Assembly: GCF_030323145.1 (NCBI RefSeq)
Contig: NZ_CP100470.1
Location: forward strand, 1,946,001-2,010,000
Length of the DNA stretch: 64,000 bases
Source of the DNA: Mesorhizobium sp. C432A
GTDB lineage: Bacteria; Pseudomonadota; Alphaproteobacteria; Rhizobiales; Rhizobiaceae
Direction of reading: 5' to 3'
Part shown: one piece after another, positions 18,509-27,720 of the stretch
Numbering within the stretch: the stretch's first letter is position 1
How the letters are laid out: each line of letters begins with the position of its first letter
Program-made: the position numbers and the translations under genes
The notes under the pieces: model-generated
What the model was told of the DNA's origin: nothing
The model's database searches: none
The model's input: the letters and a program-made list of their open reading frames with translations, nothing else

Positions 18509-18700
18509 ATGGTTCCGAGCGGCATTAAACGCGACAAGAAGACACCGTTCCGCACCCGTAAGCTCGATAATGGGACGGTTGTGGTCGAGGATGCTTACGA
18601 GGGGCGCTATAGCTATCCCAGCCCCCGAAGCACGAGCACGCAAATCAAAGGCCTCCGGGTCGAGACTCCGGACTCGAAGAAAGTTCTTACCCAGAAGTAG
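18509..18700 (+). CDS. Small orphan protein downstream of the patatin gene
   Basis: A 63-residue, Lys/Arg-rich, soluble-looking protein without a recognised domain. It begins 11 bases after the patatin stop codon, with AAAGAGGG in ribosome-binding position, so I consider it a genuine last gene of the ietAS-patatin operon. It could be an immunity or regulatory partner for the protease or the lipase, but nothing in the sequence proves this. Beyond it lies non-coding DNA with repeats, so it marks the right end of the defence block. Confidence 0.55.
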   Translation: MVPSGIKRDKKTPFRTRKLDNGTVVVEDAYEGRYSYPSPRSTSTQIKGLRVETPDSKKVLTQK

Positions 18701-19136
18701 GGAGCGTTGGGGGAGAGCTAAGGTTGAGTCTCCTCATCCATCCACAGCATTGAAGCGGATGGGAGCAAGCTCCGCTGATAGCGCGATTTGTGTATGCGAT
18801 CGCTTCTCGGGGTCGGTAGTTATGCTCATGTCGATTTCGGTGAGACACATCGGACAAAAAGCATAAGGATTGTGATGGCCCCTTATTGTCCCACGTTCAT
18901 GATGGGACATTGAAAAGGTTCAATCTTTGCACCCCGGCTAGGGGCACCATTTTTGATCTCACGCCAGTTCGCTTCGCTCACGGGCTCCGATGGGGCGGCC
19001 TGACCGGCCGACGGGCGGTCGCCCTTGCGAACCCTCCGGGTTCGAACAGTGCCTCGACAAAGACCCAGCGGCGGCTGCTGCGAATGACAGCGATAGCGCC
19101 AATCAGCGGCGGCCGGTAGCCCCGCTCTACGTGCTC
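18701..19136. other. Intergenic stretch at the right edge of the defence island, with repeat DNA
   Basis: About 435 bases without a credible gene. A 7-bp inverted repeat (TGTCCCA / TGGGACA, 18887-18909) is followed by a GC-rich segment that stays open on the minus strand from about 19040 to 18884 and translates as VSEANWREIKNG and so on. It looks like the readable dispersed repeats I associate with Mesorhizobium genomes, not a gene. The part at 19008-19056 recurs imperfectly beyond the next gene. Confidence 0.5.
19008..19056 (+). repeat. Dispersed repeat, copy 1 of a pair flanking the CDF-type transporter
   Basis: The segment beginning GGCCGACGGGCGGTCGCCCT matches the segment at 19791-19843 (GGCCGATGGGCGGTTGCCCT and onward) in the same orientation at roughly four positions out of five, with one single-base gap. 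The two copies bracket the transporter gene. Confidence 0.6.
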
Positions 19137-19712
19137 TCAGGCCGCCGCACGGTGTTCTTCACGGGCAGCTTCCCACACTTCGCGGGCCGCGTCGGCGTTC
19201 ATGACCGCGATCCCCAATCCCACCGCCAAATCGGGCCAGGCGGAATGCCAGAGCAAGGCCGTGACGAACCCTGCGGCAATAATGGCGATGTTGGCCAAGG
19301 CGTCGTTGCGGGCCGACAGGAAGGCCGCCTTTGTGAGGCTGCCGCCACGATGCCGGTGCGCGGCCAGCATGTAGGCACAGGACAGGTTGACGGCGAGGGC
19401 GCCAAGTCCCGCCAAGGTCAAGGCGATGGGCTGCGGCGGCACCGGCACGTTGAACTTCTCCCAAGCCGTCCAGAGCGTTGCCAGACCCGGCATGAGAAGG
19501 ATGAGCGCCAATGCCATCCCCACCCGCGCACGGGAGCGCACAGACCACCCAAGTGCGAGCAGGATAAGGAGGTTCACGGAAGCATCTTCAAGAAAGTCGA
19601 TGCTGTCGGCGAACAGGGACACTGATCCAATGGCGAGCGCCACAGCGAACTCGATCCCGAAATAGGCAAGATTGAGAAGCGCGACGATGAGGACGATGCG
19701 GCGAAGGTTCAT
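19137..19712 (-). CDS. Short CDF-type cation transporter
   Basis: A 191-residue integral membrane protein with about five hydrophobic segments. It has the cation diffusion facilitator signatures: an acidic pair in an early helix (SLFADSIDFLEDASVN) and a second site, ARNDALANI, in a later one. It is much shorter than the usual 300 or so residues and ends right after the membrane part, so the C-terminal cytosolic dimer domain is missing. I start it at MNLRRIVL; the open frame extends 45 codons further upstream, but that part is readable repeat sequence. The substrate is probably a divalent metal. Unlike its island neighbours on the left, it is flanked by dispersed repeat copies. Confidence 0.72.
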   Translation of the reverse strand: MNLRRIVLIVALLNLAYFGIEFAVALAIGSVSLFADSIDFLEDASVNLLILLALGWSVRSRARVGMALALILLMPGLATLWTAWEKFNVPVPPQPIALTLAGLGALAVNLSCAYMLAAHRHRGGSLTKAAFLSARNDALANIAIIAAGFVTALLWHSAWPDLAVGLGIAVMNADAAREVWEAAREEHRAAA

Positions 19713-19790
19713 CTTCTGGCAGTATCCGAAACCAGTGTGTGGAGCTACAGCTTCGCGGTTTCCAAGGAAAGCCCCTGCTCGTTCCGGGTC

Positions 19791-19843
19791 CCGGCCGATG
19801 GGCGGTTGCCCTTGCGACCTTTTGCGTTCGAGCCGCGCCTCGA
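19791..19843 (+). repeat. Dispersed repeat, copy 2 of a pair flanking the CDF-type transporter
   Basis: Same-orientation imperfect copy of 19008-19056. It lies in the 5' leader of the transporter gene, and translation of it creates the spurious N-terminal extension of that frame. Confidence 0.6.
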
Positions 19844-19851
19844 ACACGGAC

Positions 19852-21003
19852 TTAGCGCATATTCCCCGTATGGCCTTGGGAATACCGTCCCGGTTGCGGC
19901 CACACCGTCAGGCCGTGCGGCTCTGAGCCAACCCGAAACTTGGTCACCGCGCCCGATGTCGTGTCGATCATGTAGGCGGCACTGTCGAAGCGGCCGGACA
20001 GCCATAGTTGTTTGCCGTCGGCGCTGACATTGCCCATGTCGGGGCTGCCGCCGCCGGGGATCGGCCATTGCGTGACGACCGCGCGGGTGGCGAAGTCGAT
20101 CACCGTCACGCTGCCCGGTCCCTTTGCCTGGCCCTGCTCCATCTTGTGCGAGCCCCGGTTCGAGACATAGAGCCGCTTGCCGTCGCGGCTGACGACGAAG
20201 CCATGGGCGCCGATGCCGGTCGGGATGAAGCCGATCTCCTTGAAACTGTCGCCATCGACGAGGAACACGCCGTCATTCATCATGTCGGCGACGTAAAAAA
20301 CCTTGCCGTCGGGCGAGAGGCGGATGTCCTGCGGCATGCCCATTTTCGAGAAGTCGAGATGGCCAAGCACCTTCTGGTTCTTCAGGTCGATCTTTGCCAA
20401 TCCGCCATTGCCGTATTCGCAGGTGAAGATCGCGTAGGCCCCGTCGACCGAGAATTCGGCGTGGTTGATGCCGGGGCAAGTGGGCGTCGGCAGGCTCGAC
20501 ATTAGCGCCATGGTGTGAGGATCGCGGAAATCGAGCCGCTCCAGGGCTTCGTCGACGACGATGGCCGCGCCCGGCATGAAATACAAATTGTAGGGATCGT
20601 CCACGGCGATCTGCGGGCCGGGCTTGCCGGTCATCGGGTCGATCGGCGTCAGGCTGCCGTTCTTGCCGGTGCCATTGTTGGCGACCCAGAGCGTCTTCAG
20701 GTCCCAGGACGGCACGACGTGCTGCGGTTTGCTGCCGACCGGGAACCTGTCGACTTCCTTGAGTGTCATGGTGTCGATCACCGTGACGCTGTTGGAGGAG
20801 CGGTTCGGCACATAGACGCGCGGCAGTGCACCCAGCGTGGCCGGGCTGAGATAGCTGGCGGCGGTGTGGCTGTAGATGTTGATGGACGGCGCGGGCTCGC
20901 TGCAATCCTCGGGACAGCTATCGGCCCAGGCGCGGACAGGCAGCAGTGCAAGCAGCGAAAAGGCCGCACGGGGACCGGCGTGACGCAAAAAGGTTCTGAT
21001 CAT
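19852..21003 (-). CDS. Secreted YVTN/YncE-like beta-propeller protein
   Basis: About 383 residues beginning with a signal peptide (hydrophobic stretch ending ..PVRAWADS). The mature part shows repeated beta-propeller blades of the YVTN type, such as PRVYVPNRSSNSVTVID, KTLWVANNG, GKVFYVADMMNDGVFLVD and KRLYVSNRGS. Such proteins lie in the periplasm; several bind cofactors or accompany alcohol dehydrogenases and metal uptake, but nothing here decides the role. Two early cysteines (CPEDC) might form a disulphide. I prefer the start at 21003 because the signal peptide follows directly; an in-frame ATG lies at 21051. It follows the acetyltransferase gene by about 75 bp and may be co-transcribed with it. 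Confidence 0.75.
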   Translation of the reverse strand: MIRTFLRHAGPRAAFSLLALLPVRAWADSCPEDCSEPAPSINIYSHTAASYLSPATLGALPRVYVPNRSSNSVTVIDTMTLKEVDRFPVGSKPQHVVPSWDLKTLWVANNGTGKNGSLTPIDPMTGKPGPQIAVDDPYNLYFMPGAAIVVDEALERLDFRDPHTMALMSSLPTPTCPGINHAEFSVDGAYAIFTCEYGNGGLAKIDLKNQKVLGHLDFSKMGMPQDIRLSPDGKVFYVADMMNDGVFLVDGDSFKEIGFIPTGIGAHGFVVSRDGKRLYVSNRGSHKMEQGQAKGPGSVTVIDFATRAVVTQWPIPGGGSPDMGNVSADGKQLWLSGRFDSAAYMIDTTSGAVTKFRVGSEPHGLTVWPQPGRYSQGHTGNMR

Positions 21004-21079
21004 CAGGATGGCTTGTCGTGAAGGCCGGCCGAAATTGCCGCGCCGACCCATAGCTGGTGTCTTGCCGTTGATCCAGTGG

Positions 21080-22360
21080 CTATCGCCGTCCCAGCAAACT
21101 CTTCACGCGGTTGCGCAGCAGGCGGGCCATGTTGCGGGTCTCGCGGTAGAGATGCAGCTGCGAGGCGGCCTGGCGGGCGAGGCGGTCGGCATCCGGCGTC
21201 AGCCCGATCACCAGCGAGCCCATCGGCTTGCGCTCGCTCCACAGCCGGCTCATCACCGGGTGGTCGGGCACGGCGCAGGAATCGGTCATCATGATGTTGG
21301 GGTCGTCGAGATGCTGCCTGGTCACCTCGATCATCAGCAGCGTGCCCGGCGAATAGGTCGCCAGCGTCTCGTCATAGGCGGTCTTCCAGGTGTAGGCGAC
21401 GCCGGCTTCGACGAAGACGACCAGGCAGGCGATGGTGCGGCCGTCCAGCGTCAGCGAATGGATCCGGCACAGATCCTGCTCGGCCAACCGGTGCACTGCC
21501 TCGCGAGCGAAGGCGGCGCGGTAGCGGTCGATGGCCATGGCGGTGCGCTCGCGGCCCTTCCAGCCGGCGGCTTCCAGCGTCAAAAAACTTTCGATGGCGT
21601 GGCGGATTTCGTCGGGGCCACGCGCCACGATATGTTCCAGTTTGCCGAGATCGCCCAGGCGCCGCTTCAGGCGGCGGAACTCGCGATAATGGTGCGAACG
21701 CAGCGACGCCTTCAGATAGGCTTCGCCTTCGAGCGTGCTTTCAAGCACCGGCCGGTCCGCCTTGCCGGTGGTGACCATTGTCAGGCCGCGCGTCTCGGCA
21801 ACGGTGGCAAGCACGCTGGCCAACGGGCCGTCGAGGCGCATGTCGGGCAGCACGAAGACCTTCGGCAACTTGAGATGCGGCCGCGATAGCATGCCGAAGA
21901 AATCCTCGACGACGCCGATCGGGTCGTCATGGTCGACCAGCGGTGTGCCGATCGGGCCGAACGGGCTCGACCAAGTGCGCATCACCGGAACGCCGAGCGG
22001 CACCGCCGGCCGTTCGACCGAGAACGGCACCAGCAGGCGCAGCCGGTTGCGGTATTCGTCGCCGTCGCGGATCACCGCCAGCTTGACCTCGCGATCTTCC
22101 AGCCGAGGCATGGCCGGCGCCAGAAAGCGCGGGTTGAAGAAGACGTTGGGCTCGATCGTGCGGGTGCACAGATAGTCGAGTTCCTCGACCAGTTCGAAGC
22201 CGGCCGAAGCCGGATAGATCGCCAGCTTGCGCAACGGCCGGTTGTTGGCGAGGATCTCGAGATGCGCCGGATCGGCGTCGCGCGCTAGGCCGGCAAGGCC
22301 GGACACCATGGCGCCGGCCGGACCGCCGCTGGTTTCCTCGATCAGCGGGATGGCGGCCAT
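21080..22360 (-). CDS. CelD/BcsL-like GNAT-fold acetyltransferase
   Basis: A 426-residue protein resembling the CelD/BcsL family (acetyltransferase fold, Acetyltransf_6 type), annotated elsewhere as involved in cellulose or exopolysaccharide synthesis. The middle part carries a typical basic segment (ASLRSHHYREFRRLKRRLGDLG) and the later part a GNAT-like core (GRTIACLVVFVEAGVAYTWKTAYDE). The ATG at 22360 overlaps the flippase stop codon as TGATG, showing translational coupling; longer frames upstream merely read through the flippase gene. Together the two suggest acyl decoration and membrane export of a surface polysaccharide. The sugar substrate is unknown. Confidence 0.78.
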   Translation of the reverse strand: MAAIPLIEETSGGPAGAMVSGLAGLARDADPAHLEILANNRPLRKLAIYPASAGFELVEELDYLCTRTIEPNVFFNPRFLAPAMPRLEDREVKLAVIRDGDEYRNRLRLLVPFSVERPAVPLGVPVMRTWSSPFGPIGTPLVDHDDPIGVVEDFFGMLSRPHLKLPKVFVLPDMRLDGPLASVLATVAETRGLTMVTTGKADRPVLESTLEGEAYLKASLRSHHYREFRRLKRRLGDLGKLEHIVARGPDEIRHAIESFLTLEAAGWKGRERTAMAIDRYRAAFAREAVHRLAEQDLCRIHSLTLDGRTIACLVVFVEAGVAYTWKTAYDETLATYSPGTLLMIEVTRQHLDDPNIMMTDSCAVPDHPVMSRLWSERKPMGSLVIGLTPDADRLARQAASQLHLYRETRNMARLLRNRVKSLLGRR

Positions 22361-23820
22361 CAGGCGGCTCCCTCGGCAGCGGGCACGAAGATCAGCATGA
22401 CGATGCCGAGCTTGCGCCAGACGGTGAAGGACAGGGCGCTGGCCTCGAAGACCATGGCGAGGCTGGTGGCGATCGCCGCCCCCCACAGGCCAAAGAGCGG
22501 GATCAGCACCACGTTGAGGCCGATGTTGAAGGCCAGCGTCATGGCATAGACGGCGGCGCAGATGTTCTGGTTGCCGCTCATCGTCAACAGGCTTTCGCAA
22601 GGGCCGACGGCGGCGCGCGCCACGACGCCGAACACCAGCAGGAACAGCAGCGGATAGCCGGCGGTGAATTCGGGCCCGAACAGCACCAGCATCGGTTCGC
22701 CGAGCGCCAGCACCAGCAGCGCCATCAGCAGCGACGGCCAGAACGTCCACGACACGGTCTCGCGGGCGAAGGCGGCGAGCTTTTCCGGTTCGCCATGGGT
22801 GAACTGCGCATAACGCTGGGCAACGCCGGCCTTGACGGAGAAATAGACGAAATGCACCAGCGCCAGCGTCTTGACGGTGGCGAAATAGACGGCGACGTCA
22901 TTGGGCTGGAGATAGGCGCCGACCATCAGCACGTCGGCGTTGGTGAGCAGGAAGAAGAAGCTCTCGACCAGGAAGATCGGCAGCGAGACGATGAACCACT
23001 CGGCGAAATGCACCTTCATCGGCCCGGCCGGGATATTCCTGCCCATGCGCGTGGTCACGCCGATGAGCTGGCCCAGCGTGGTGGCGTAGGTGGCGGCGAT
23101 CGAAGCGAAGATCGCGGTCCTGGCGTCGGGCGCATAGCCCAGCGCCAGCATCAGCGCCATCAGCGCCAGGATCAGCACCGGCCGCACCAGATAGGTCGGC
23201 GACAATGCAAACAACGCCCAGGAATTGGCCCGAGACTGGCCCTGCAGCAGGTCGCCCATGGCGATCATCGGCAGGCAGAACAGGCCGAGGATGAAGGGCA
23301 TCACATAGTAGCTCTCGATCCAGTTCGCGCACAGCCAGACGCCCAGCGCGCCAAGTCCGGCGATCGCGGTCGAGGCAATCAGCACGAACAGGCGGCTGGC
23401 GACCACGATGCCGCGCAGCTCGGCCAGCATGTTGCGTTCGCGGTATTCGGGGATGAAGCGGATGACCGAGGTGTGGAAGCCGAGGCAGGCGAGGTTGCCG
23501 ACGATGACCATCGTCACCCAGACGAGGACGAAGATTCCGTATTCGAACGAGCCCATCCAGCGCGCCATCAGCACCTGGCTGATGAAGGCGATGACGGCGC
23601 TGACGATGCGGATGGCAAAGGCGATCAGCGACATGCGGCCGGCTTCGCCGCGTTCGTCGGCGGTGAACAGCACCGCATCGATGCGGCCAAGCAGAGGCCC
23701 CATGCGCAGCGCCAAGCGCTGCGGCAAGAACCGCCCGGCCGTCGTCGCCGCGGAAAAGCGCACCCCGATGTCTCTCCGTTTTCCGCCTCTTTTCAAGGTT
23801 TCGATGTAGCGGAGACACAT
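22360..23820 (-). CDS. Wzx-like polysaccharide/lipid-linked oligosaccharide flippase
   Basis: A multi-pass membrane protein with about 12 hydrophobic helices, typical of the MOP-superfamily flippases that move lipid-linked sugars across the inner membrane. Recognisable segments are the N-terminal FAIRIVSAVIAFISQVLMARWMG and the TM-rich C terminus ending in FVPAAEGAA. The start is uncertain: I use the ATG at 23820, an ATG-initiated frame reaches back to 23943, and an ATG at 23703 lies closer to the first helix. The codons before 23820 do not resemble flippase sequence. The stop overlaps the start of the acetyltransferase gene. Its 5' end abuts the decayed type ISP gene, so the upstream DNA may have been rearranged. 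Confidence 0.78.
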   Translation of the reverse strand: MCLRYIETLKRGGKRRDIGVRFSAATTAGRFLPQRLALRMGPLLGRIDAVLFTADERGEAGRMSLIAFAIRIVSAVIAFISQVLMARWMGSFEYGIFVLVWVTMVIVGNLACLGFHTSVIRFIPEYRERNMLAELRGIVVASRLFVLIASTAIAGLGALGVWLCANWIESYYVMPFILGLFCLPMIAMGDLLQGQSRANSWALFALSPTYLVRPVLILALMALMLALGYAPDARTAIFASIAATYATTLGQLIGVTTRMGRNIPAGPMKVHFAEWFIVSLPIFLVESFFFLLTNADVLMVGAYLQPNDVAVYFATVKTLALVHFVYFSVKAGVAQRYAQFTHGEPEKLAAFARETVSWTFWPSLLMALLVLALGEPMLVLFGPEFTAGYPLLFLLVFGVVARAAVGPCESLLTMSGNQNICAAVYAMTLAFNIGLNVVLIPLFGLWGAAIATSLAMVFEASALSFTVWRKLGIVMLIFVPAAEGAA

Positions 23821-23945
23821 TAAGAAAGGGTGGGCGGAGAGGCGGTCCGCCGGAGCGGACGAAAGGCCAACGATTTCTTGTCGACGCTTGCTTAGAACAT
23901 CAGTTACGGGTTCATTGCTAGAATAGGGGGAGCGCATGGACATTC

Positions 23946-26900
23946 GTTTCGAATAGGTATTTGAAGGCGCTGGCGGCCAACTACCGCGATGGCGGAACGG
24001 AACATACCGGGCGAGCCGCGCTTGAAAACTTTCTTAATACATTCGCTGTGGACGCGATGGCGCCCGGCATTGAAGTGCAACACGAGCCGAAACGAGACGC
24101 CGACAAGGGCTCACCAGATTTCAAAGTGAAGCGGCAAGGCATGATCCTTGGATATGTCGAGGTGAAAGAGATTGGCGCAAACCTGGACAAGATTTTGAAG
24201 TCCGACCAAATCGTCAAGTATCGCAAGCTATCGGACAATATCGTCGTCACCGACTATTTCCATTTCATCCGCATTGATGGTGCCGGCAAGATACTAGACC
24301 GCCAGTCGCTGGCCTTTCCTAACGACATCGAAAGCCGCACGATCCAAGTTAACCCGGACAAGGCCGAAGCGGTGTCAAAGCTGCTCGCGGCATTCTTCTC
24401 CTCTCCCCCGCAGGGTTTGCAAAGGGCACAGCAACTGGCGGTCGCTCTAGCGACCCGATCGAAGCTGCTTCGCGACTACCTGACAGAGGAACTGGTTCGA
24501 CAGACAAAAGTGCAAAGAAGGGAGACTACATGGACTCTACGACGTTTTTCGCGAGCAGGTCTTCCATGAGCTAACAGTTACCGAGTTCGCCGACGCGTTC
24601 GCGCAGATGCTTGCTTACGGTCTCTTTCTCGCAAAGTTGAACGCGAGCGACGACGAAATCATCCGGCTCGACAACGTGCGCCGCTTCATTCCCGGATCTT
24701 TTCGACTGATCCGCGAACTAGTCCGATTCTTGGAGGAGATGCAGGAGACCGAATATGATGAGGCGAAATGGGTGGTCGACGAGATTCTATCGATCGTCAA
24801 CGGCCTCGCCATAGCTAACATTCGCGAAGACCTGTCGTTCCGCCAGCGCAAGGCGATCAGTCGCAAGATCCGTGCCGGGGACGAAGAAGAGCACCGGCTC
24901 TTCGAGCGCGATCCGTTCATCTATTTCTATGAAGACTTTCTGAGAGCCTATGACAAGGAGACACGCAAGGCACGTGGCGTTTACTATACGCCACCACCGG
25001 TGGTTAACTTCATTGTGCGGGCTGTAGACGACATCCTAAAAAATCAGTTTCAAATCGCCGACGGACTTGCCGACCACAAGAAGGTGACGGTGTTAGATTT
25101 TGCGGCAGGAACGGGCACTTTCCTGCTCGAAGTGATGCAACGCATCTTCGACAACATAGGCGGGCCGGAGACAGGCAAGGCGGATGCTGTGGTGCGCGAG
25201 CACATGCTCAAGAATCTCTACGGATTTGAGTACCTAATCGCGCCCTATACGATCGCCCATTTGAAGCTTTCGTAGTATCTCAAGGACAAAGGCCATCCGC
25301 TGACAGAAAATGAACGGCTACAGGTGTTCTTAACCAACACGTTGGATGCCTGTTGAGCCGCAAAAAAGCGCCTTCTTACCGGAGCTGTCGAATGAGGTGA
25401 GGGAAGCGCAGACCGTTAAGGAGAAGCCGATCCTCGTGATCCTTGGCAACCCGCCTTATGCAGGCCATTCAAAGAATAAGGGAAAGTGGATCACAACTGC
25501 TATTGACGGCTATAAATACACCTTCGGTCGTGTGCAAACGGAGACGGACGCGGACGGAAATCCGGTCTTTAGTGATGTGAAAAAGCCGCTGGGGGAAAAG
25601 AATCCGAAATGGCTGAATGACGACTATGTCAAATTCATTCGGTTTGCTCAGTTGAAAATGGACGAGGTCGAAGAAGGGGTCGTCGGAATTATCACCAATC
25701 ACTCATGGTTGGACAATCCGACATTTCGCGGTATGCGCCAAAGTCTGTTGCGCAGCTTCGACCAGATATATTTGGTCGATCTCCACGGCAGTACTAAGCC
25801 CAAGGAGCTGGTGCCAGAGGGCAAAGAGAATGAAAACGTCTTTGATATTCAGAAAGGCGTGGCGATCGCGCTGTTAGTTAAAAAGAAGGATGCTGAGCAA
25901 GGGGTATGGCATACGGACATCTGGGGAAGCCGGCTGTCCAAATATCAGGAGTGTGCCGAGGCAGAGATCTCCACGATCGAATGGTCGCGACCTAAACCGT
26001 TCTCTCCCTACTTCATGCTCTCAGCGGTCGACTGGACTGGATGGGAAGAATACGGGCAATGGTGGCAGATCGCGGATAGCCTGAGCGCTGCATCCGATAA
26101 AAGGCAAATCTTCTCTGCGAATGTGCTAGGATTTCAAACTCATAGGGACCATTTCGCCGTGGCGTTTGATCGCCAAGAGATGCTGTCTCGCGTCCGAGAT
26201 ATGTGCGACACAAGCAAATCAGATCAGGTTCTCAGGGATCTGTATTTCCTCAAAGACAACCGGGACTGGCAGCTCAAAAACGCACGCGAATCATTACAGA
26301 AAGCGGAAAATCCGGAACGTCCCATCATCGATTGCGCCTTTCGACCCTTTGATGACCGACCATGTTATTTTGGTCCAGAGTTCATGGACTATCCCCGAAG
26401 GGAACTGCTCGACCATGTGGCTTGGCAGCAAAATCTTCAATTGCTGGTTTCTCGTCAAATTGGAACCGGCAGCTGGCGACACTCGCTCGTCGTCGAAACG
26501 CCCGCGAATGATTGCACCGTCTCGGATGCCTCAAGCGAGGCGAATTACGCGTTTCCGCTATGGCTGTATGATCTAACTGGAACCAAGTCAGAGAACCTCT
26601 CCCCCGATTTCCGCGCTTTCCTCGACAGGGGGTACGACCACCACTATTCGCCGGAAGAAATTCTCGGCTACATCTATGCGGTTCTGCACGCGCCAGCTTA
26701 CCGGTCGCATTATGCTGCGTTTCTTCGCATTGATTTCCCACGCATTCCTTTTGCCGAGAAGGCAAAAGATTTCGAGGTGCTGTCTCTGCTTGGGTGGGCC
26801 TTGGTGCAGGCACATCTGCTTCATGATCTGCCTCGGCGGAGCCTAGCAAACTATCACGGCAAAGGGGCTAACGAGGTTGAGCATGTGCGTTGGTCGGCGG

Positions 26901-27142
26901 AAGATGAGCGCATTTCAATTAATAAAACACAGAGTTTTGCGCCTGTGCCGGAGGCGGTGTGGAATTTCCATATTGGCGGCTATCAAGTGATCGACAAATA
27001 TCTGAAATCGCGCAAAGAGCGAATGCTATCACTCGACGAAATCAACCAAGTCGGGCGTATCGCCGACGCGTTGGCCTTCACGAATGAGCAGATAGCGCGC
27101 ATTGATACTGCTTATGCACAGGCTTTTCCCAACCGGGGATAA
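23946..27142 (+). pseudogene. Decayed type ISP restriction-modification gene (N6-adenine methylase/nuclease)
   Basis: Three consecutive frames together read as one type ISP restriction-modification protein. Frame 1 (to about 24,500) holds the N-terminal nuclease-like part (SPDFKVKRQG, GYVEVKEIG). Frame 2 (to 25,275) begins around KEGRLHGLYDVFREQVFHE and contains the SAM-binding motif VLDFAAGTGTFLLE. Frame 3 (25,346-27,142) contains the methylase motif IV LGNPPYAG and the target-recognition part. The lesions are a frameshift near 24,490-24,515, a TAG at 25,273-25,275 where CAG would restore LKLSQYLKDKG, and a one-base insertion near 25,345 inside TNTLDPVEPQKS. The start codon is also unclear. 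Most of the coding sense is intact, so inactivation looks recent. Confidence 0.88.
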
Positions 27143-27204
27143 GCTGGCGACGCCACTCGCATCGTCCACCAAGCTTTGTCATGATCGGGGTGATTCGAGG
27201 CGCC

Positions 27205-27495
27205 ATGACAAAGCAAAGCGAACCTGACCTATTCGGTAATGTCGACTCGCAGGGCGACCTGTTCGGGACCGAACTCACGCAGCCCGTGTGGCAACCCGAT
27301 CCGGATAAAGTGCGGCGGCGACTAGAGCGCATTCTTGCCGAAGCGAGGGCGGCAAAGTCGATGCCTTGGGATTGGTCCAAGCAGAGCCTCTACCGGACAA
27401 TCTTTCCACAGATGGCCGGGCTGCTGTCTGACGAGGAGGCAGCGCAGTACTGCTTCCAGTTTGACCAGGAATGGGAACGGCTCAAGGCAGCTTAG
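27205..27495 (+). CDS. Small uncharacterised protein next to the type ISP gene
   Basis: A 96-residue soluble protein. It has an N-terminal acidic, Gly/Phe-rich stretch with repeated DLFG (EPDLFGN, QGDLFGT), then an Arg-rich helical core (DPDKVRRRLERILAEARAAKSMPWD) and a C-terminal acidic helix (SDEEAAQYCFQFDQEWERLKAA). I know similar proteins only as hypothetical proteins of rhizobia. The ATG at 27205 has GAGG upstream; an ATG at 27181 in frame is less well placed. It follows the decayed restriction gene by about 60 bp and has a degenerate paralogue at 27,721. The repeated DLFG-type patches could be protein-binding motifs; this is speculation. Confidence 0.72.
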   Translation: MTKQSEPDLFGNVDSQGDLFGTELTQPVWQPDPDKVRRRLERILAEARAAKSMPWDWSKQSLYRTIFPQMAGLLSDEEAAQYCFQFDQEWERLKAA

Positions 27496-27520
27496 GAAAT
27501 ATTGATACGCTGGGCCGGAC

Positions 27521-27570
27521 AGTGCCCTCCTCTGGCCTACCGACCATCTCCCCCCAGGTGGGGAGTGGGC
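27521..27570. repeat. Degenerate copy of a C-rich/G-rich inverted-repeat element
   Basis: The sequence CCTCCTCTGGCCTACCGACC followed by ATCTCCCCCCAGGTGGGGAG resembles the element present twice between the LuxR-type regulator gene and secA (32,279-32,431). Its core is an inverted repeat of CTCCCC and GGGGAG. A weaker relative lies at 28,117-28,150. Confidence 0.5.
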
Positions 27571-27720
27571 AATAACAAAGCCCGGCTGGCAGCCGGCGCG
27601 AAGCTGTCAACTGACAGGCTGCGTCAGGAACAGGGGATACGCCGGTTACGGGTGGTCGCTTCATGAAAACGGGATGAGGCAGAGTTCGGCCCAGAATCGA
27701 CCCGTTACATCCGTGGACAT

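Noticed and set aside
18884..19045. Minus-strand reading frame giving VSEANWREIKNG and onward
   Set aside because: It is a readable dispersed repeat without start codon or ribosome binding site, so I treat it as repeat DNA, not a gene.
22361..22750. N-terminal extension of the CelD/BcsL-like acetyltransferase frame
   Set aside because: It reads antiparallel codons of the flippase gene; the TGATG overlap at 22360 fixes the true start.
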